Below, piece after piece: positions 7,614 to 15,397 of a stretch of DNA of 35,688 nt. The first letter of the stretch is position 1; each line of letters opens with the position of its first letter. Origin of the DNA: Pseudomonas sp. (lineage in GTDB: Bacteria > Pseudomonadota > Gammaproteobacteria > Pseudomonadales > Pseudomonadaceae); NCBI RefSeq assembly GCF_030690725.1, contig NZ_JAUYGD010000086.1, positions 1-35,688 of the forward strand, in the 5' to 3' direction. The notes beneath the pieces are model-generated. The model searched no databases and had not been told where the DNA came from. It worked only from the letters and a program-made list of their open reading frames with translations. Both the position numbers and the translations under genes were made by a program.

Positions 7614-9530
7614 TTAGAAGTTCACGCCGAAGCTGAGCGCAACGAAGTCGCGGTCAACACTAGTGTTGTATTTGCCACCGAAGAAATCGGTGTAAGACAA
7701 GCTGGCAGTGTAAGTATTCTGGTATTCAGCATCCAGGCCCAGGCTTACAGCCTTAGCACCTTCAGTGAACAGACCGTTCGGGCCATAGCCATCAACGTCA
7801 TGCGACCAGGACACACTTGGTTTCAGGTTCACACCAGAGAAAACATCCGGATAGTCCCAGATAGCACGGGCGCGATAACCCCAGGCAGTAGAGGTTACAA
7901 AACCATCATCTTCACAGTATTTATTTGCATTAACTGTTGCTGGAGTACCAGCAAATGTTCCGTTATTGATCGTCGAACAGAAGTTGCTCGGGAGAATCCC
8001 TGGACCGAATACAGCATCACGACCATAACGAGCCTTTGACGTATCCTCCAAACCACCTACATGAACAACACCTACCTCGCCGATAAGAGTTAAACGGCTA
8101 GCTCCCATAACCTGATCAACAAAATGGGTGAAGGTAGTCTGAAACTGTGTAATTTCTTTACGGTTATAACCGTGCAATGTACTACCCGGGATCGAAGCTG
8201 CACTGCCACCAAGAAGTGAGTAGTTATTAAATGCAGCAAATGCAGGGTTCATTGCAGCGATACCACGTACGCCAGCATAGAGAACATCTGTTGAGTTCAA
8301 CTGCACTGGTGCATTGGGACGATAACTAACCTCACCGGCCCATGAAGTTCCTGTAGGTAGCGTGGTAGCGAAGCTAATACCATAAAGACGAATATCCTCC
8401 GGATATTCCAGAAAATAGTTACTAGAACCAGCAACATTCGCGATTGCTACCCCTTGGCGCGCTTGAGCAGGAACAGCAGCACCACCTAATTGAGGAAATG
8501 GAGCACCACCCAATATCTGTGCAGAAGTAACATAAGTGCCTAGCCGAGCAGCATTGGCACTAAAAAACGGGGTGCGACTATGGTAGTTCATCGCATAAGC
8601 ACCGAACTCGGTGTCAAGCGGCTCAAATGTGTAACGGAAGGCCAAGCCCCACTGACCGCTATCCCGCGCATCGCTGTCACCGCTGCGAGGAACGATTACA
8701 CCTTCAGATGTTGCCTGATAACCAAACGCACGACCAAACGGAGCAACCGCCGGGGTCAAAACAGTGAGGTTTCTATCACAGCCATCTGCAACAGCATCGT
8801 TCTGAGCAAAGAATGTTCCACAGTTATCAACTACTGTCTGATCCCACTCAATTTGGTAGAACGCCTCCATGGAGAGGTTCTCAGTCAGACTTTGTTGCAC
8901 AAAGAACATATTGACAGGAATCAGACCCTCTTTAATCTCTGCGCCTGGTCGGCGAAAGGCGGCCACGTCAACAGGGTTAATTTCGTTGATACTGTTACGA
9001 ATAAAGGTACTTTCGCCCCAGCTAACAACTTGCTTGCCTAGACGGACAGAGCCCGGCTGGTCGCCAATAGCATAGTTATGATAAACAAAGGCATCGAGAA
9101 TTTCGGCACCAGAAGCTTGAGCCCCCTCTTTCCGATTGCTATCACTGATATCTTTAAACAAACGACTTTCATCTTTTGTCTCGAAGTCATACCAGTATTT
9201 ACCGCGTAAAAAAACACCGGTATCACCGTACTTCAACTCCAGATCGTGAATACCTTTAAAAATCTTCGAAAAGGTCTCACCTTTCTTGAAGTTCAAACGT
9301 CCATCGTCAGTGGTTTGTGAAAGGCCTTTACCGCCATTATGACCACCCACTAGATCTGGATCTGCACCACGCACCGACCAGCTTGCACCAACCGACAGGG
9401 ATGAATCGAACTGACCTTCGATTTCACCGATATTGAAAGTAACGCCGAATGCAGGTGCGGCGAGGGTGGATGCGAGGCTGACGGCCAGTGGCAGTTTTGC
9501 CAGGCGCCAGGTTTGTTTTGTTTTTGTCAT
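7614..9530 (-). CDS. DUF1302 domain protein, outer-membrane beta-barrel
   Basis: A 638-residue protein starting at an ATG with GGAG eight bases upstream. It has a signal peptide (MTKTKQTWRLAKLPLAVSLASTLAAPAFG) and then FNIGEIEGQFDSSLSVGASWSVR, the usual entry of DUF1302 proteins. The rest is a series of amphipathic beta segments and the last residue is Phe (FVALSFGVNF), typical of outer-membrane barrels. It carries conserved-looking pieces such as VRLGKQVVSWGESTFIRNSINEINPVDVAAFRRPG. DUF1302 and DUF1329 genes are regularly paired. A channel or receptor for a hydrophobic substrate is likely but unproven. The interior of the gene (about 7.9-9.3 kb) is clearly poorer in GC, 40-53% in samples I counted, against about 62% in the neighbouring ligase gene. 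Confidence 0.88.
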   Translation of the reverse strand: MTKTKQTWRLAKLPLAVSLASTLAAPAFGVTFNIGEIEGQFDSSLSVGASWSVRGADPDLVGGHNGGKGLSQTTDDGRLNFKKGETFSKIFKGIHDLELKYGDTGVFLRGKYWYDFETKDESRLFKDISDSNRKEGAQASGAEILDAFVYHNYAIGDQPGSVRLGKQVVSWGESTFIRNSINEINPVDVAAFRRPGAEIKEGLIPVNMFFVQQSLTENLSMEAFYQIEWDQTVVDNCGTFFAQNDAVADGCDRNLTVLTPAVAPFGRAFGYQATSEGVIVPRSGDSDARDSGQWGLAFRYTFEPLDTEFGAYAMNYHSRTPFFSANAARLGTYVTSAQILGGAPFPQLGGAAVPAQARQGVAIANVAGSSNYFLEYPEDIRLYGISFATTLPTGTSWAGEVSYRPNAPVQLNSTDVLYAGVRGIAAMNPAFAAFNNYSLLGGSAASIPGSTLHGYNRKEITQFQTTFTHFVDQVMGASRLTLIGEVGVVHVGGLEDTSKARYGRDAVFGPGILPSNFCSTINNGTFAGTPATVNANKYCEDDGFVTSTAWGYRARAIWDYPDVFSGVNLKPSVSWSHDVDGYGPNGLFTEGAKAVSLGLDAEYQNTYTASLSYTDFFGGKYNTSVDRDFVALSFGVNF

Positions 9531-9901
9531 CGACGCTACTCCATGTGTTTTTTGTTATGGATGGTGCGGACTATAGCCAGCGGGTACTTCTGCTTGATCC
9601 CTCTAAAGTGTGATTTGCAGCCCCCAGGCACTCTGGCTCGCAGGTTTCGGCGTGTTTGGCACGGCCGGCAGAGCCAAGAATGGCTTGGAATGAGCAATTA
9701 GCAAGCCAAACGCTTGTTTGACTGACCAGTCACCAAAAACGACCTGGCTTGGCGCAAATTGAACAGCCCAGAGCGTTACGCAAACCATCCAAAGAAAATC
9801 CTGCGAAATCAGCTGAAAGCCTTTAATCATCTGGCTTTCGCGATACTGCAAGGCAAGCGCGCCAACGGGCGAGGTTTTCGCCTCACCCGTAGCACAACGC
9901 C
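9531..9901. other. Intergenic region upstream of the DUF1302 gene
   Basis: This 371-bp gap carries the control region of the DUF1302-DUF1329 operon. I see a PsrA-type palindrome at 9707-9720 and a TATAGT that could be a minus-strand -10 element (9570-9575), without a good -35, which would suit an activated promoter. An imperfect hairpin lies at about 9867-9893, between the stop of the acyl-CoA ligase and this region, without a T tract. An open frame at 9603-9851 on the minus strand has no ribosome site and I do not call it. Confidence 0.5.
9707..9720. promoter_or_regulatory. Candidate PsrA operator
   Basis: CAAAC-GCTT-GTTTG is an exact fit to the PsrA motif I recall, (C/G)AAAC-N2-4-GTTT(G/C). 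PsrA is a TetR-type regulator of Pseudomonas that responds to long-chain fatty acids and controls beta-oxidation genes and rpoS. The site lies about 175 bp upstream of the DUF1302 start codon. A neighbouring small palindrome TGACT-GACC-AGTCA follows at 9719-9732. Identification is by motif only. Confidence 0.5.
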
Positions 9902-11584
9902 TTAAACAGTCGACAGAAACGGGCTACCGGCAGCCTGCCACTGGACGATATCAAGGCGAATGCGTTTCTTATCCAGCTTGCCGACGCTGGTCTTGGGAAC
10001 TTCGGTAACAAGGGCTATCTGCGACGGTATCGCCCACTTATTGATGCTGCCCTGATCGACAAAAGGCTTGAGGTGCTCCTTAAGGCCCTTGGCATCCAGG
10101 CTCTGGCCTTCGCGCAATACCAACAGGGCAAACGGCCGCTCGCCCCACTGCGGATCGACCACGCCAACCACCGCAACTTCCCGCACGGCCGGGTGACGGC
10201 TAATCAGGTCTTCCAGCTCCAGGGAGGAGATCCACTCGCCGCCGGTCTTGATCACATCCTTGATACGGTCGCGGATATCGATAAAGCCGAAGTCGTCGAT
10301 AGTCGCCACGTCACCGGTGTGCAGCCAGCCGTGCTCCCACAGCTCTGCGCCCTTCTCCGGCTCGCGGAAGTAACCCTGGGTCAGCCACGGCGCACGCAGC
10401 ACCAACTCTCCCTGGCTTTCACCATCGGCCGGTAACAGGGTGCCATCGGCGGACATGATCGCGGCTTCCACCAGCGGCACCGGCACGCCGGCCTTGATGC
10501 GGTAGGTGGTGCGTTCATCTTCGCTGCCGGCCATCAGCTCATCATTGATGTGCGCGCAGGAGATCAGCGGGCAGGTTTCCGACATGCCGTAGGCAGCGGT
10601 TAGCTGGATGCCGCGGGCCTTGGCCGCTTCATACAGCGAACGGTTAAGCGCGCTGCCGCCGATGATCATCTTCAGGCCGCCAAAGTCGTGGCCCTGAGCA
10701 CCTGGGGCGGCCAGTACCATCTGCAGAATGGTCGGCACGCAGTGGGAGAAGGTCACCTTCTCCTCTTTGATCAGACGGCAAAGCATGTCCGGCTCGTAGC
10801 GGCCGGGATAGACCTGCTTGATCCCCAGCATGGTGGCCACATAAGGAATACCCCAGGCATGCACGTGGAACATTGGGGTGATCGGCATATACACATCGTT
10901 GGTACCCAGCAGACGAATGCTGTCCAGGCTGCCCAGCACGCTGGCTTCGGCCATGGTGTGCAGCACCAGCTGGCGGTGGCTGAAGTACACGCCCTTGGGG
11001 TTGCCGGTGGTGCCGGTGGTGTAGAAGGTGGTGGCGACCGAGTTCTCGTCGAAATCCGGGAAGTCGTAACGCGGGCTGGCGGCGGCCAGCAGGTTTTCGT
11101 ATTCACCGACCAGGCCGCCCAGATCGGCGGTTTTCTCGGCTGCATCGGTGAGCAGAATGGTCTTCTCCACCGTGGTCAGCTGGTTTTCGATGCCCTTGTA
11201 CAGCGGCACGAACTCGCTGTTGACCAGCACGAACTTATCGTCGGCATGGTTCATGGTGTAGAGAATCTGATCAGCCGATAGGCGGATGTTGATGGTGTGC
11301 AGCACCGCGCCGATCATCGGAATGGCGAACATGCACTCCAGGTAACGGTGGCTGTCCCAATCCATCACGGCCACAGTGTCACCGGCCTTGACCCCGGCTT
11401 CGCTGAGCACATTGGCCAGGCGCGCCACGCGCTCGTTGAGAGTGGCGTAGCTGTAACGCAGCTGGTCGCGGTAGACGATTTCGCGGGTTTTCTCGTAGCG
11501 GATACCGGACAGCAGCAGGCGCTTGATCAACAGCGGCGCTTGGTGTGCATTGTCGGCGGGAGCAATCAGGCGGGTCTGCAGCAT
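9902..11584 (-). CDS. Fatty acyl-CoA ligase (AMP-forming), AlkK-like
   Basis: A 560-residue member of the adenylate-forming superfamily. The P-loop-like motif TTFYTTGTTGNPKGVYFSH, the AYGMSETCP motif (A5), the LHTGDVATID motif (A7), DRIKDVIKTGGEWIS (A8) and the catalytic Lys in PKTSVGKLDKKRIR (A10) are all present and intact. It should activate a carboxylic acid to its CoA ester through an acyl-AMP. Length and the region around MFHVHAWGIPY resemble the medium-chain acyl-CoA synthetase AlkK of P. oleovorans. The ATG at 11584 has an AGGT-type ribosome site. It is divergent from the thiolase gene and lies upstream of the DUF1302-DUF1329 operon on the same strand, which supports a role in using a fatty substrate. 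Chain-length preference is inferred. Confidence 0.9.
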   Translation of the reverse strand: MLQTRLIAPADNAHQAPLLIKRLLLSGIRYEKTREIVYRDQLRYSYATLNERVARLANVLSEAGVKAGDTVAVMDWDSHRYLECMFAIPMIGAVLHTINIRLSADQILYTMNHADDKFVLVNSEFVPLYKGIENQLTTVEKTILLTDAAEKTADLGGLVGEYENLLAAASPRYDFPDFDENSVATTFYTTGTTGNPKGVYFSHRQLVLHTMAEASVLGSLDSIRLLGTNDVYMPITPMFHVHAWGIPYVATMLGIKQVYPGRYEPDMLCRLIKEEKVTFSHCVPTILQMVLAAPGAQGHDFGGLKMIIGGSALNRSLYEAAKARGIQLTAAYGMSETCPLISCAHINDELMAGSEDERTTYRIKAGVPVPLVEAAIMSADGTLLPADGESQGELVLRAPWLTQGYFREPEKGAELWEHGWLHTGDVATIDDFGFIDIRDRIKDVIKTGGEWISSLELEDLISRHPAVREVAVVGVVDPQWGERPFALLVLREGQSLDAKGLKEHLKPFVDQGSINKWAIPSQIALVTEVPKTSVGKLDKKRIRLDIVQWQAAGSPFLSTV

Positions 11585-11640
11585 GGCGGTACCTATTGTT
11601 GGCTTTTTTCAGTGCGGCCAATCTAGAGTCCCCGCAGCCT

Positions 11641-11685
11641 GCCCAAATCAGCCCAAAGAATGATTTTTCGCGTGACTCTTTGGGC
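11641..11685. promoter_or_regulatory. Repeated GCCCAAA elements in the ligase/thiolase divergent region
   Basis: GCCCAAA occurs at 11641 and again exactly 10 bases later at 11651. An inverted copy ends at 11685, so 11651-11659 and 11677-11685 form a 9-bp inverted repeat (GCCCAAAGA / TCTTTGGGC), followed by ATTTTT. The one-turn spacing of the direct repeat and the position between two divergent metabolic genes suggest an operator. A transcription terminator is an alternative reading of the hairpin. The regulator is not known. Confidence 0.4.
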
Positions 11686-11767
11686 ATTTTTAGTCACGCA
11701 GTAGAATTGGCGGCTCGCATTCGATGTGCTTGGCCTGCGATCTACTACAAAAACGAGGAGTTTCCTG

Positions 11768-12943
11768 ATGTCCGATATCGTCATCGTCAGCGGCGCACGT
11801 ACGCCGATGGGTGGTTTTCAAGGCAGCCTGTCGAGCATTGCTGCGGTTGACCTAGGTGCGACCGCCATTCGCGCGGCAGTTGAACGCGCCGGTGTTGCAC
11901 CTGCCGATGTGCAGGAAGTGATCATGGGCTGCGTGCTGCCTGCCGGCCTCAAACAGGGCCCGGCCCGCCAGGCGTCGCTGAACGCTGGCCTGCCCGCCGC
12001 CACTGGCTGCACCACGATCAACAAGCTCTGCGGTTCGGGCATGAAAGCGGTGATGATGGCGTTTGATTCGCTCAAGGCCGGCAGCAATAGCGTGATGATC
12101 GCCGGCGGCATGGAGAGCATGTCCAACGCGCCCTACATCATGAGCAAAGCCCGCGCGGGCCTGCGCATGGGCCACGGCGAGATCAAGGACCATATGTTCC
12201 TCGACGGCCTGGAAGATGCGCGCACCGGCCGCCTGATGGGCTCCTTTGCCCAGGAAACCGCCGACCAGTATGGCATCACCCGTGAGCAGATGGATGCCTA
12301 CGCCATCGAGTCGCTGAAACGCGCTCAGGCCGCTATCGCCAGCGGTGCGCTGGATGCGGAAATCGTCCCGATCACCGTCAGTGGCCGCAAGGGTGATGTC
12401 GTGGTCAAGGATGACGAGCAGCCGCTGAACGCCAATCTGGAGAAAATCCCCGGCCTGAAGCCGGCCTTCCGCAAGGACGGCAGCATCACCGCAGCCAATG
12501 CCAGCTCGATCTCCGACGGCGCCTCGGCACTGCTGCTGATGACTGCCGAAGAAGCCGCCAAGCGTGGCCTCAAGCCGCTGGCGAAAATCGTTGCGCACGC
12601 CACCCAGAGCCAGGACCCAAGCGAGTTCACCATCGCGCCGATTGGCTCGATCAGCAATCTGCTGAAGAAAACCGGCTGGGACAAGGCCGACGTTGACCTG
12701 TACGAGATCAACGAGGCCTTCGCCATGGTCACCATGCTGGCCATCCGTGAACACGGCCTGGATCACGCCAAGGTCAACGTCTACGGCGGCGCCTGCGCCC
12801 AGGGCCATCCGGTCGGTTCTACCGGCTCGCGGATCATCCTGACCCTGATCAACGCGCTGAAAAACACCGGCGGCAAGCGTGGCATCGCTTCGCTGTGCAT
12901 CGGTGGCGGCGAAGCGACAGCAGTGGCTGTGGAATTGGTCTAA
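11768..12943 (+). CDS. Acetyl-CoA C-acetyltransferase (thiolase)
   Basis: The ATG at 11768 has AGGAG seven bases upstream and gives 391 residues, the usual length for biosynthetic-type thiolases. The acylated cysteine is Cys88 in INKLCGSGMKA. NEAFAMVTML holds the conserved Asn-Glu. His347 lies in GGACAQGHPVGSTGSR, and the second cysteine is Cys377 in SLCIGGGEA. These positions match the Zoogloea-type thiolase frame offset by one. The loop reads AQGHPVGSTG where many relatives have ALGHPIGASG. It condenses two acetyl-CoA or cleaves acetoacetyl-CoA, and could complete beta-oxidation of the acyl-CoA made by the divergent ligase. A frame running upstream to 11726 lacks a ribosome site. Confidence 0.92.
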   Translation: MSDIVIVSGARTPMGGFQGSLSSIAAVDLGATAIRAAVERAGVAPADVQEVIMGCVLPAGLKQGPARQASLNAGLPAATGCTTINKLCGSGMKAVMMAFDSLKAGSNSVMIAGGMESMSNAPYIMSKARAGLRMGHGEIKDHMFLDGLEDARTGRLMGSFAQETADQYGITREQMDAYAIESLKRAQAAIASGALDAEIVPITVSGRKGDVVVKDDEQPLNANLEKIPGLKPAFRKDGSITAANASSISDGASALLLMTAEEAAKRGLKPLAKIVAHATQSQDPSEFTIAPIGSISNLLKKTGWDKADVDLYEINEAFAMVTMLAIREHGLDHAKVNVYGGACAQGHPVGSTGSRIILTLINALKNTGGKRGIASLCIGGGEATAVAVELV

Positions 12944-12956
12944 GCGGGTAACACGC

Positions 12957-12976
12957 CCCGGAGTTCATCCGGGCTA
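12957..12976. repeat. REP-like half element, family A
   Basis: CCCCGGAGTTCATCCGGGCTAC matches one arm of the family A palindrome (GTAGCCCGGATG... inverse) with changes in the centre, and lacks the partner arm. It lies directly after the thiolase stop codon. Confidence 0.6.
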
Positions 12977-12991
12977 CGCGTTGCAAAAAAC

Positions 12992-13051
12992 TCGCGGCTA
13001 AAGCCCCTCCCACAAAGACGCAGATTTCCGTGGGAGGGGCTTCAGCCGCGA
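12992..13051. repeat. REP-like inverted repeat, family B
   Basis: Arms TCGCGGCTAAAGCCCCTCCC(AC) at 12992-13013 and the inverse at 13030-13051 differ at one base and are 16 bases apart. A related element stands at 23636-23710. The two sit at convergent or terminal positions, as usual for Pseudomonas REP elements. Confidence 0.8.
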
Positions 13052-13083
13052 TGCGCAGCAAATGATGCGGGCTGCTCGCGACA

Positions 13084-13695
13084 CTAAATCCCGATCTTGT
13101 CCAGCGACTTGCCGACCTTGCGCCAGAAGCTGCGCTGCATGCGCTCGGTTTCGCCACTGGCGGCAATCCGTTCGAAAGACTGGATTTCACGGGTGGCGCC
13201 GATTTCCGTTGCGGCCACCTCTTGGGAAACCAGTTGCAGCGGGCCATCACCCTGGCTGGGCGCCTGTTGATTGACTGGCGGCGGGTTGAGCTCGTCATAG
13301 CGCAGGTAGTAGATACCGCCGGCTTCGGCATCCAGGGTAAAGCTGCTGATCAGGGTGAAGTCCAGCGGGCCGTCGGCGAAGAAGGTCCAGTGCGTGCCAA
13401 ACAGCGGCCGACGCATCTCCAGTTGATAACTGGCGATATCGAACTCCAGCACCATATAGGCATTGCTCGGCAGGCTGCCGATGCGCGCGTTATTCAGAAA
13501 CAGCGCAGGCGCTTCCAGCTCCTGATCGGCCCAGTCGCTTTGCGGCCGGTAGAGATAAACCTGCGCGTGGTTGTCATCGCTGAGCACATGCTCACGGAAG
13601 GCTGCGCCTTCGGTTGCGCCAAAAAACGCCCCAGGGGTCGAGCAACCACTCAAGGCAACCACCAACAGCACCGCAAGCCAGGGCAGACCACGCAT
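13084..13695 (-). CDS. Small lipoprotein, DUF2846-like
   Basis: I start at the ATG ending at 13695, which has AAGGA eight bases upstream; a longer frame to 13761 lacks this. The 203-residue product begins MRGLPWLAVLLVVALSGC, a clear lipoprotein signal with lipobox L-S-G-C, so it should be lipid-anchored after cleavage before Cys. The segment after it (VYLYRPQSDWADQELEAPALFLNNARIGSLPSNAYMVLEFDIASYQLEMR) resembles the DUF2846 family, in which a short beta-sandwich presents a nameable but uncharacterised surface. The role is unknown. It lies 90 bp downstream of the phospholipase D-type gene on the same strand and may share its transcript. Confidence 0.8.
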   Translation of the reverse strand: MRGLPWLAVLLVVALSGCSTPGAFFGATEGAAFREHVLSDDNHAQVYLYRPQSDWADQELEAPALFLNNARIGSLPSNAYMVLEFDIASYQLEMRRPLFGTHWTFFADGPLDFTLISSFTLDAEAGGIYYLRYDELNPPPVNQQAPSQGDGPLQLVSQEVAATEIGATREIQSFERIAASGETERMQRSFWRKVGKSLDKIGI

Positions 13696-13785
13696 CGACA
13701 GCATCCTTATTCGAGTTATGGGCCGAGCATAGCGGTGCCTTGCCCGGCTCACACCAGACAAAAGTGCGGGCCGAAAAAGTGCGGG

Positions 13786-14943
13786 TCAGCGGCGACGGTC
13801 GAGCAGGTTGACCAGCAGCTGATCCAACGCGCCCCAGATGGACTGCTGCAAGCGCCGCCACCAGGGCCGCGCGCGCCAATCGGCCAGGGTAATTTCCTGA
13901 CTATCGGCAAAGTCCGCCTGAAAGCTCGCCGCCACACTGGCGGTAAAGACCGGGTCGAGCGCCTCCAGGTTGGCGTCCAGGTTGAAGCGCAGGTTCCAGT
14001 GATCGAAGTTGCACGAGCCGACGCTGACCCAATCATCCACCAGCACCATCTTCAGGTGCAGAAAGCGCGGCTGGTACTCGAATATCTGCACTCCCGCCTT
14101 AAGCAGGCTGGCGTAATAGCGCTGGCCGGCAAAGCGCACCGGCGGGTGATCGGTATGCTGCCCGGCCAGCAGCAGCCGCACTTCGATGCCGCGTTTGGCC
14201 GCTTGGCGCAGGGTACGGCGTACGCGCCAGGTCGGCAGAAAATATGGCGTGGCCAGCCAAATACGCTGCTTGGCGCCACGCAGGGCGCGGACCAGCGAGA
14301 GAAGGATGTCGCGGTGCTGCGAGGCATCGGCAAAGGCCACCCGGCCCAAGCCCTGCCCCTGCGCCGGCAAGGCCGGCAGATTCTTCAGGCGCAGCGGCAT
14401 ACGCGGTCGCCAGGCGATCCAGGCCTGACTCGCCTGCCACTGGCGCTCGAATAACTGCTGCCAGTCGGCCACCAGCGGCCCGCTGATTTCCACCATCACT
14501 TCATGCCAACGGCTGCTGTCTTGCTCTGGCTGCCAGAATTCATCGGTCGCGCCGGTGCCGCCGACAAAGGCAAATTGCCCATCGACCAGCAGCAGCTTGC
14601 GGTGATCACGGTGAAAGTTGCGCACGCCGTGTTTCCAGCGCAGCGGGTTGTACCACTGCACCTGCACGCCGGCCGCCTGCAGCTGCTGCCGATCGGCCAC
14701 CTGCAGGCCCTGCGCACCAAAGGCATCCAGCAGGCAGCGCACGGCAACGCCACGCTGGGCAGCCGCGCACAGCGACTCGAGCATGGCCTTGCCACAGGCT
14801 CCGCTTTCCACCAGATAGAGTTCCAGTTCGACCTGCTGCTGCGCGGCGTCGATGCGCGCCAGCATCTGCACAAAGAACTGCGGCCCGTCGATCAGCAACG
14901 TCAGCGTGTTACCGCGCCGCCAGGGAAAGACGTTATGCGGCAT
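13786..14943 (-). CDS. Cardiolipin synthase-like phospholipase D family protein
   Basis: A 385-residue PLD-superfamily enzyme with two complete HKD motifs: His114-x-Lys116-x4-Asp121 (HRKLLLVD, followed by GQFAFVGGTGATDEF) and His296-x-Lys298-x4-Asp303 (HLKMVLVD, followed by DWVSVGSCNFD). Each is followed by the Gly/Ser-rich strand usual in this family. There are no N-terminal transmembrane segments, so it is like ClsB rather than ClsA. A likely reaction is transfer of a phosphatidyl group between phospholipids to form cardiolipin, or a related transphosphatidylation. The ATG at 14943 has only a weak ribosome site. It lies upstream of a lipoprotein gene. Exact donor and acceptor cannot be told. 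Confidence 0.85.
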   Translation of the reverse strand: MPHNVFPWRRGNTLTLLIDGPQFFVQMLARIDAAQQQVELELYLVESGACGKAMLESLCAAAQRGVAVRCLLDAFGAQGLQVADRQQLQAAGVQVQWYNPLRWKHGVRNFHRDHRKLLLVDGQFAFVGGTGATDEFWQPEQDSSRWHEVMVEISGPLVADWQQLFERQWQASQAWIAWRPRMPLRLKNLPALPAQGQGLGRVAFADASQHRDILLSLVRALRGAKQRIWLATPYFLPTWRVRRTLRQAAKRGIEVRLLLAGQHTDHPPVRFAGQRYYASLLKAGVQIFEYQPRFLHLKMVLVDDWVSVGSCNFDHWNLRFNLDANLEALDPVFTASVAASFQADFADSQEITLADWRARPWWRRLQQSIWGALDQLLVNLLDRRR

Positions 14944-15012
14944 GACAGTTCACGTTGCAGTTGATTCTGCGCATTGCGTCTCACGCATGAAAAATGGAGA
15001 CGCCACCATAGC

Positions 15013-15045
15013 CGCCCGGCAGGGCCTTGCAAACCCTGCCGGGCG
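15013..15045 (-). other. GC-rich hairpin downstream of the 112-residue protein gene
   Basis: A perfect 12-bp stem CGCCCGGCAGGG / CCCTGCCGGGCG closes a 9-base loop, 14 bp past the stop codon of the minus-strand gene at 15059. There is no T tract on either side, so it may protect the 3' end of the message or act with Rho rather than as a classic terminator. Confidence 0.55.
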
Positions 15046-15058
15046 AACCGTTGGTGCT

Positions 15059-15397
15059 TTATGACTTAGGCAGTTGCGCCGGTTCCGGTAACAGCTGGCA
15101 ACCCTGACGCGGCCCGAGCCACTGCGCACTCTGGGTGCTGCCCAGACCGCGCGCGGTCACGCGCTTATTGGCTTGGTCATCGAAGAAGCCGGAGAGCGAA
15201 ACATACTGGGCCACATAAGCCTCGCAGTAGTCAGCCGGGTTGTTCGCCACATAGCGGCACGAACAATATTCCTTGGCCGAGTAGGCCCCGATGATGCCTG
15301 GGAAGGCTTGCAGGTGCGCGCGGTTCTGCCAGGCCAGGGCGGCGAGCAACATCAGAATAAGCAGCAACAGGCTGCTGAATGGACGACGGCGAATCAT
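15059..15397 (-). CDS. Small membrane-anchored protein with cysteine cluster, unknown function
   Basis: A 112-residue protein. The N terminus (MIRRRPFSSLLLLILMLLAALAW) is a single membrane anchor or uncleaved signal. The soluble part holds KEYCSCRYVANNPADYCEAYVAQY and a further Cys near the C terminus (RQGCQLLP), four cysteines in all, suggesting disulfides in the periplasm. The start codon overlaps the stop of the upstream serine hydrolase (ATGA), and a strong AGGAGGTG lies inside that gene, so the two are translationally coupled. A function tied to the hydrolase is likely but I do not recognise the family. Confidence 0.75.
   Translation of the reverse strand: MIRRRPFSSLLLLILMLLAALAWQNRAHLQAFPGIIGAYSAKEYCSCRYVANNPADYCEAYVAQYVSLSGFFDDQANKRVTARGLGSTQSAQWLGPRQGCQLLPEPAQLPKS

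Noticed and set aside
6143..7636. 497-codon plus-strand frame opposite the DUF1329 gene
   Set aside because: Antisense to a protein with a signal peptide and recognised domain; composition (many Val, Gln, Thr, His) is that of a reverse-strand shadow.
9603..9851. 82-codon minus-strand frame between the DUF1302 and ligase genes
   Set aside because: No ribosome site; it overlaps the PsrA-like palindrome and the probable promoter, and the peptide has no clear features.
9867..9893. Hairpin ACGGG-GAGG / CCTC-CCCGT after the ligase stop codon as a terminator
   Set aside because: One mismatch in the stem and no T tract; it may stabilise the message but I cannot call a terminator.
11852..12808. 318-codon minus-strand frame opposite the thiolase gene
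   Set aside because: Asp/Gly/His-rich antisense translation without motif, opposite a complete thiolase.
13761..13785. AAAGTGCGGG repeated 15 bases apart between the PLD and lipoprotein genes
   Set aside because: Two short copies only, no palindrome, no known factor; likely chance.
13222..14454. 410-codon plus-strand frame spanning lipoprotein and PLD genes
   Set aside because: Covers two real genes and their gap in antisense; composition rich in Gln, His and Arg.
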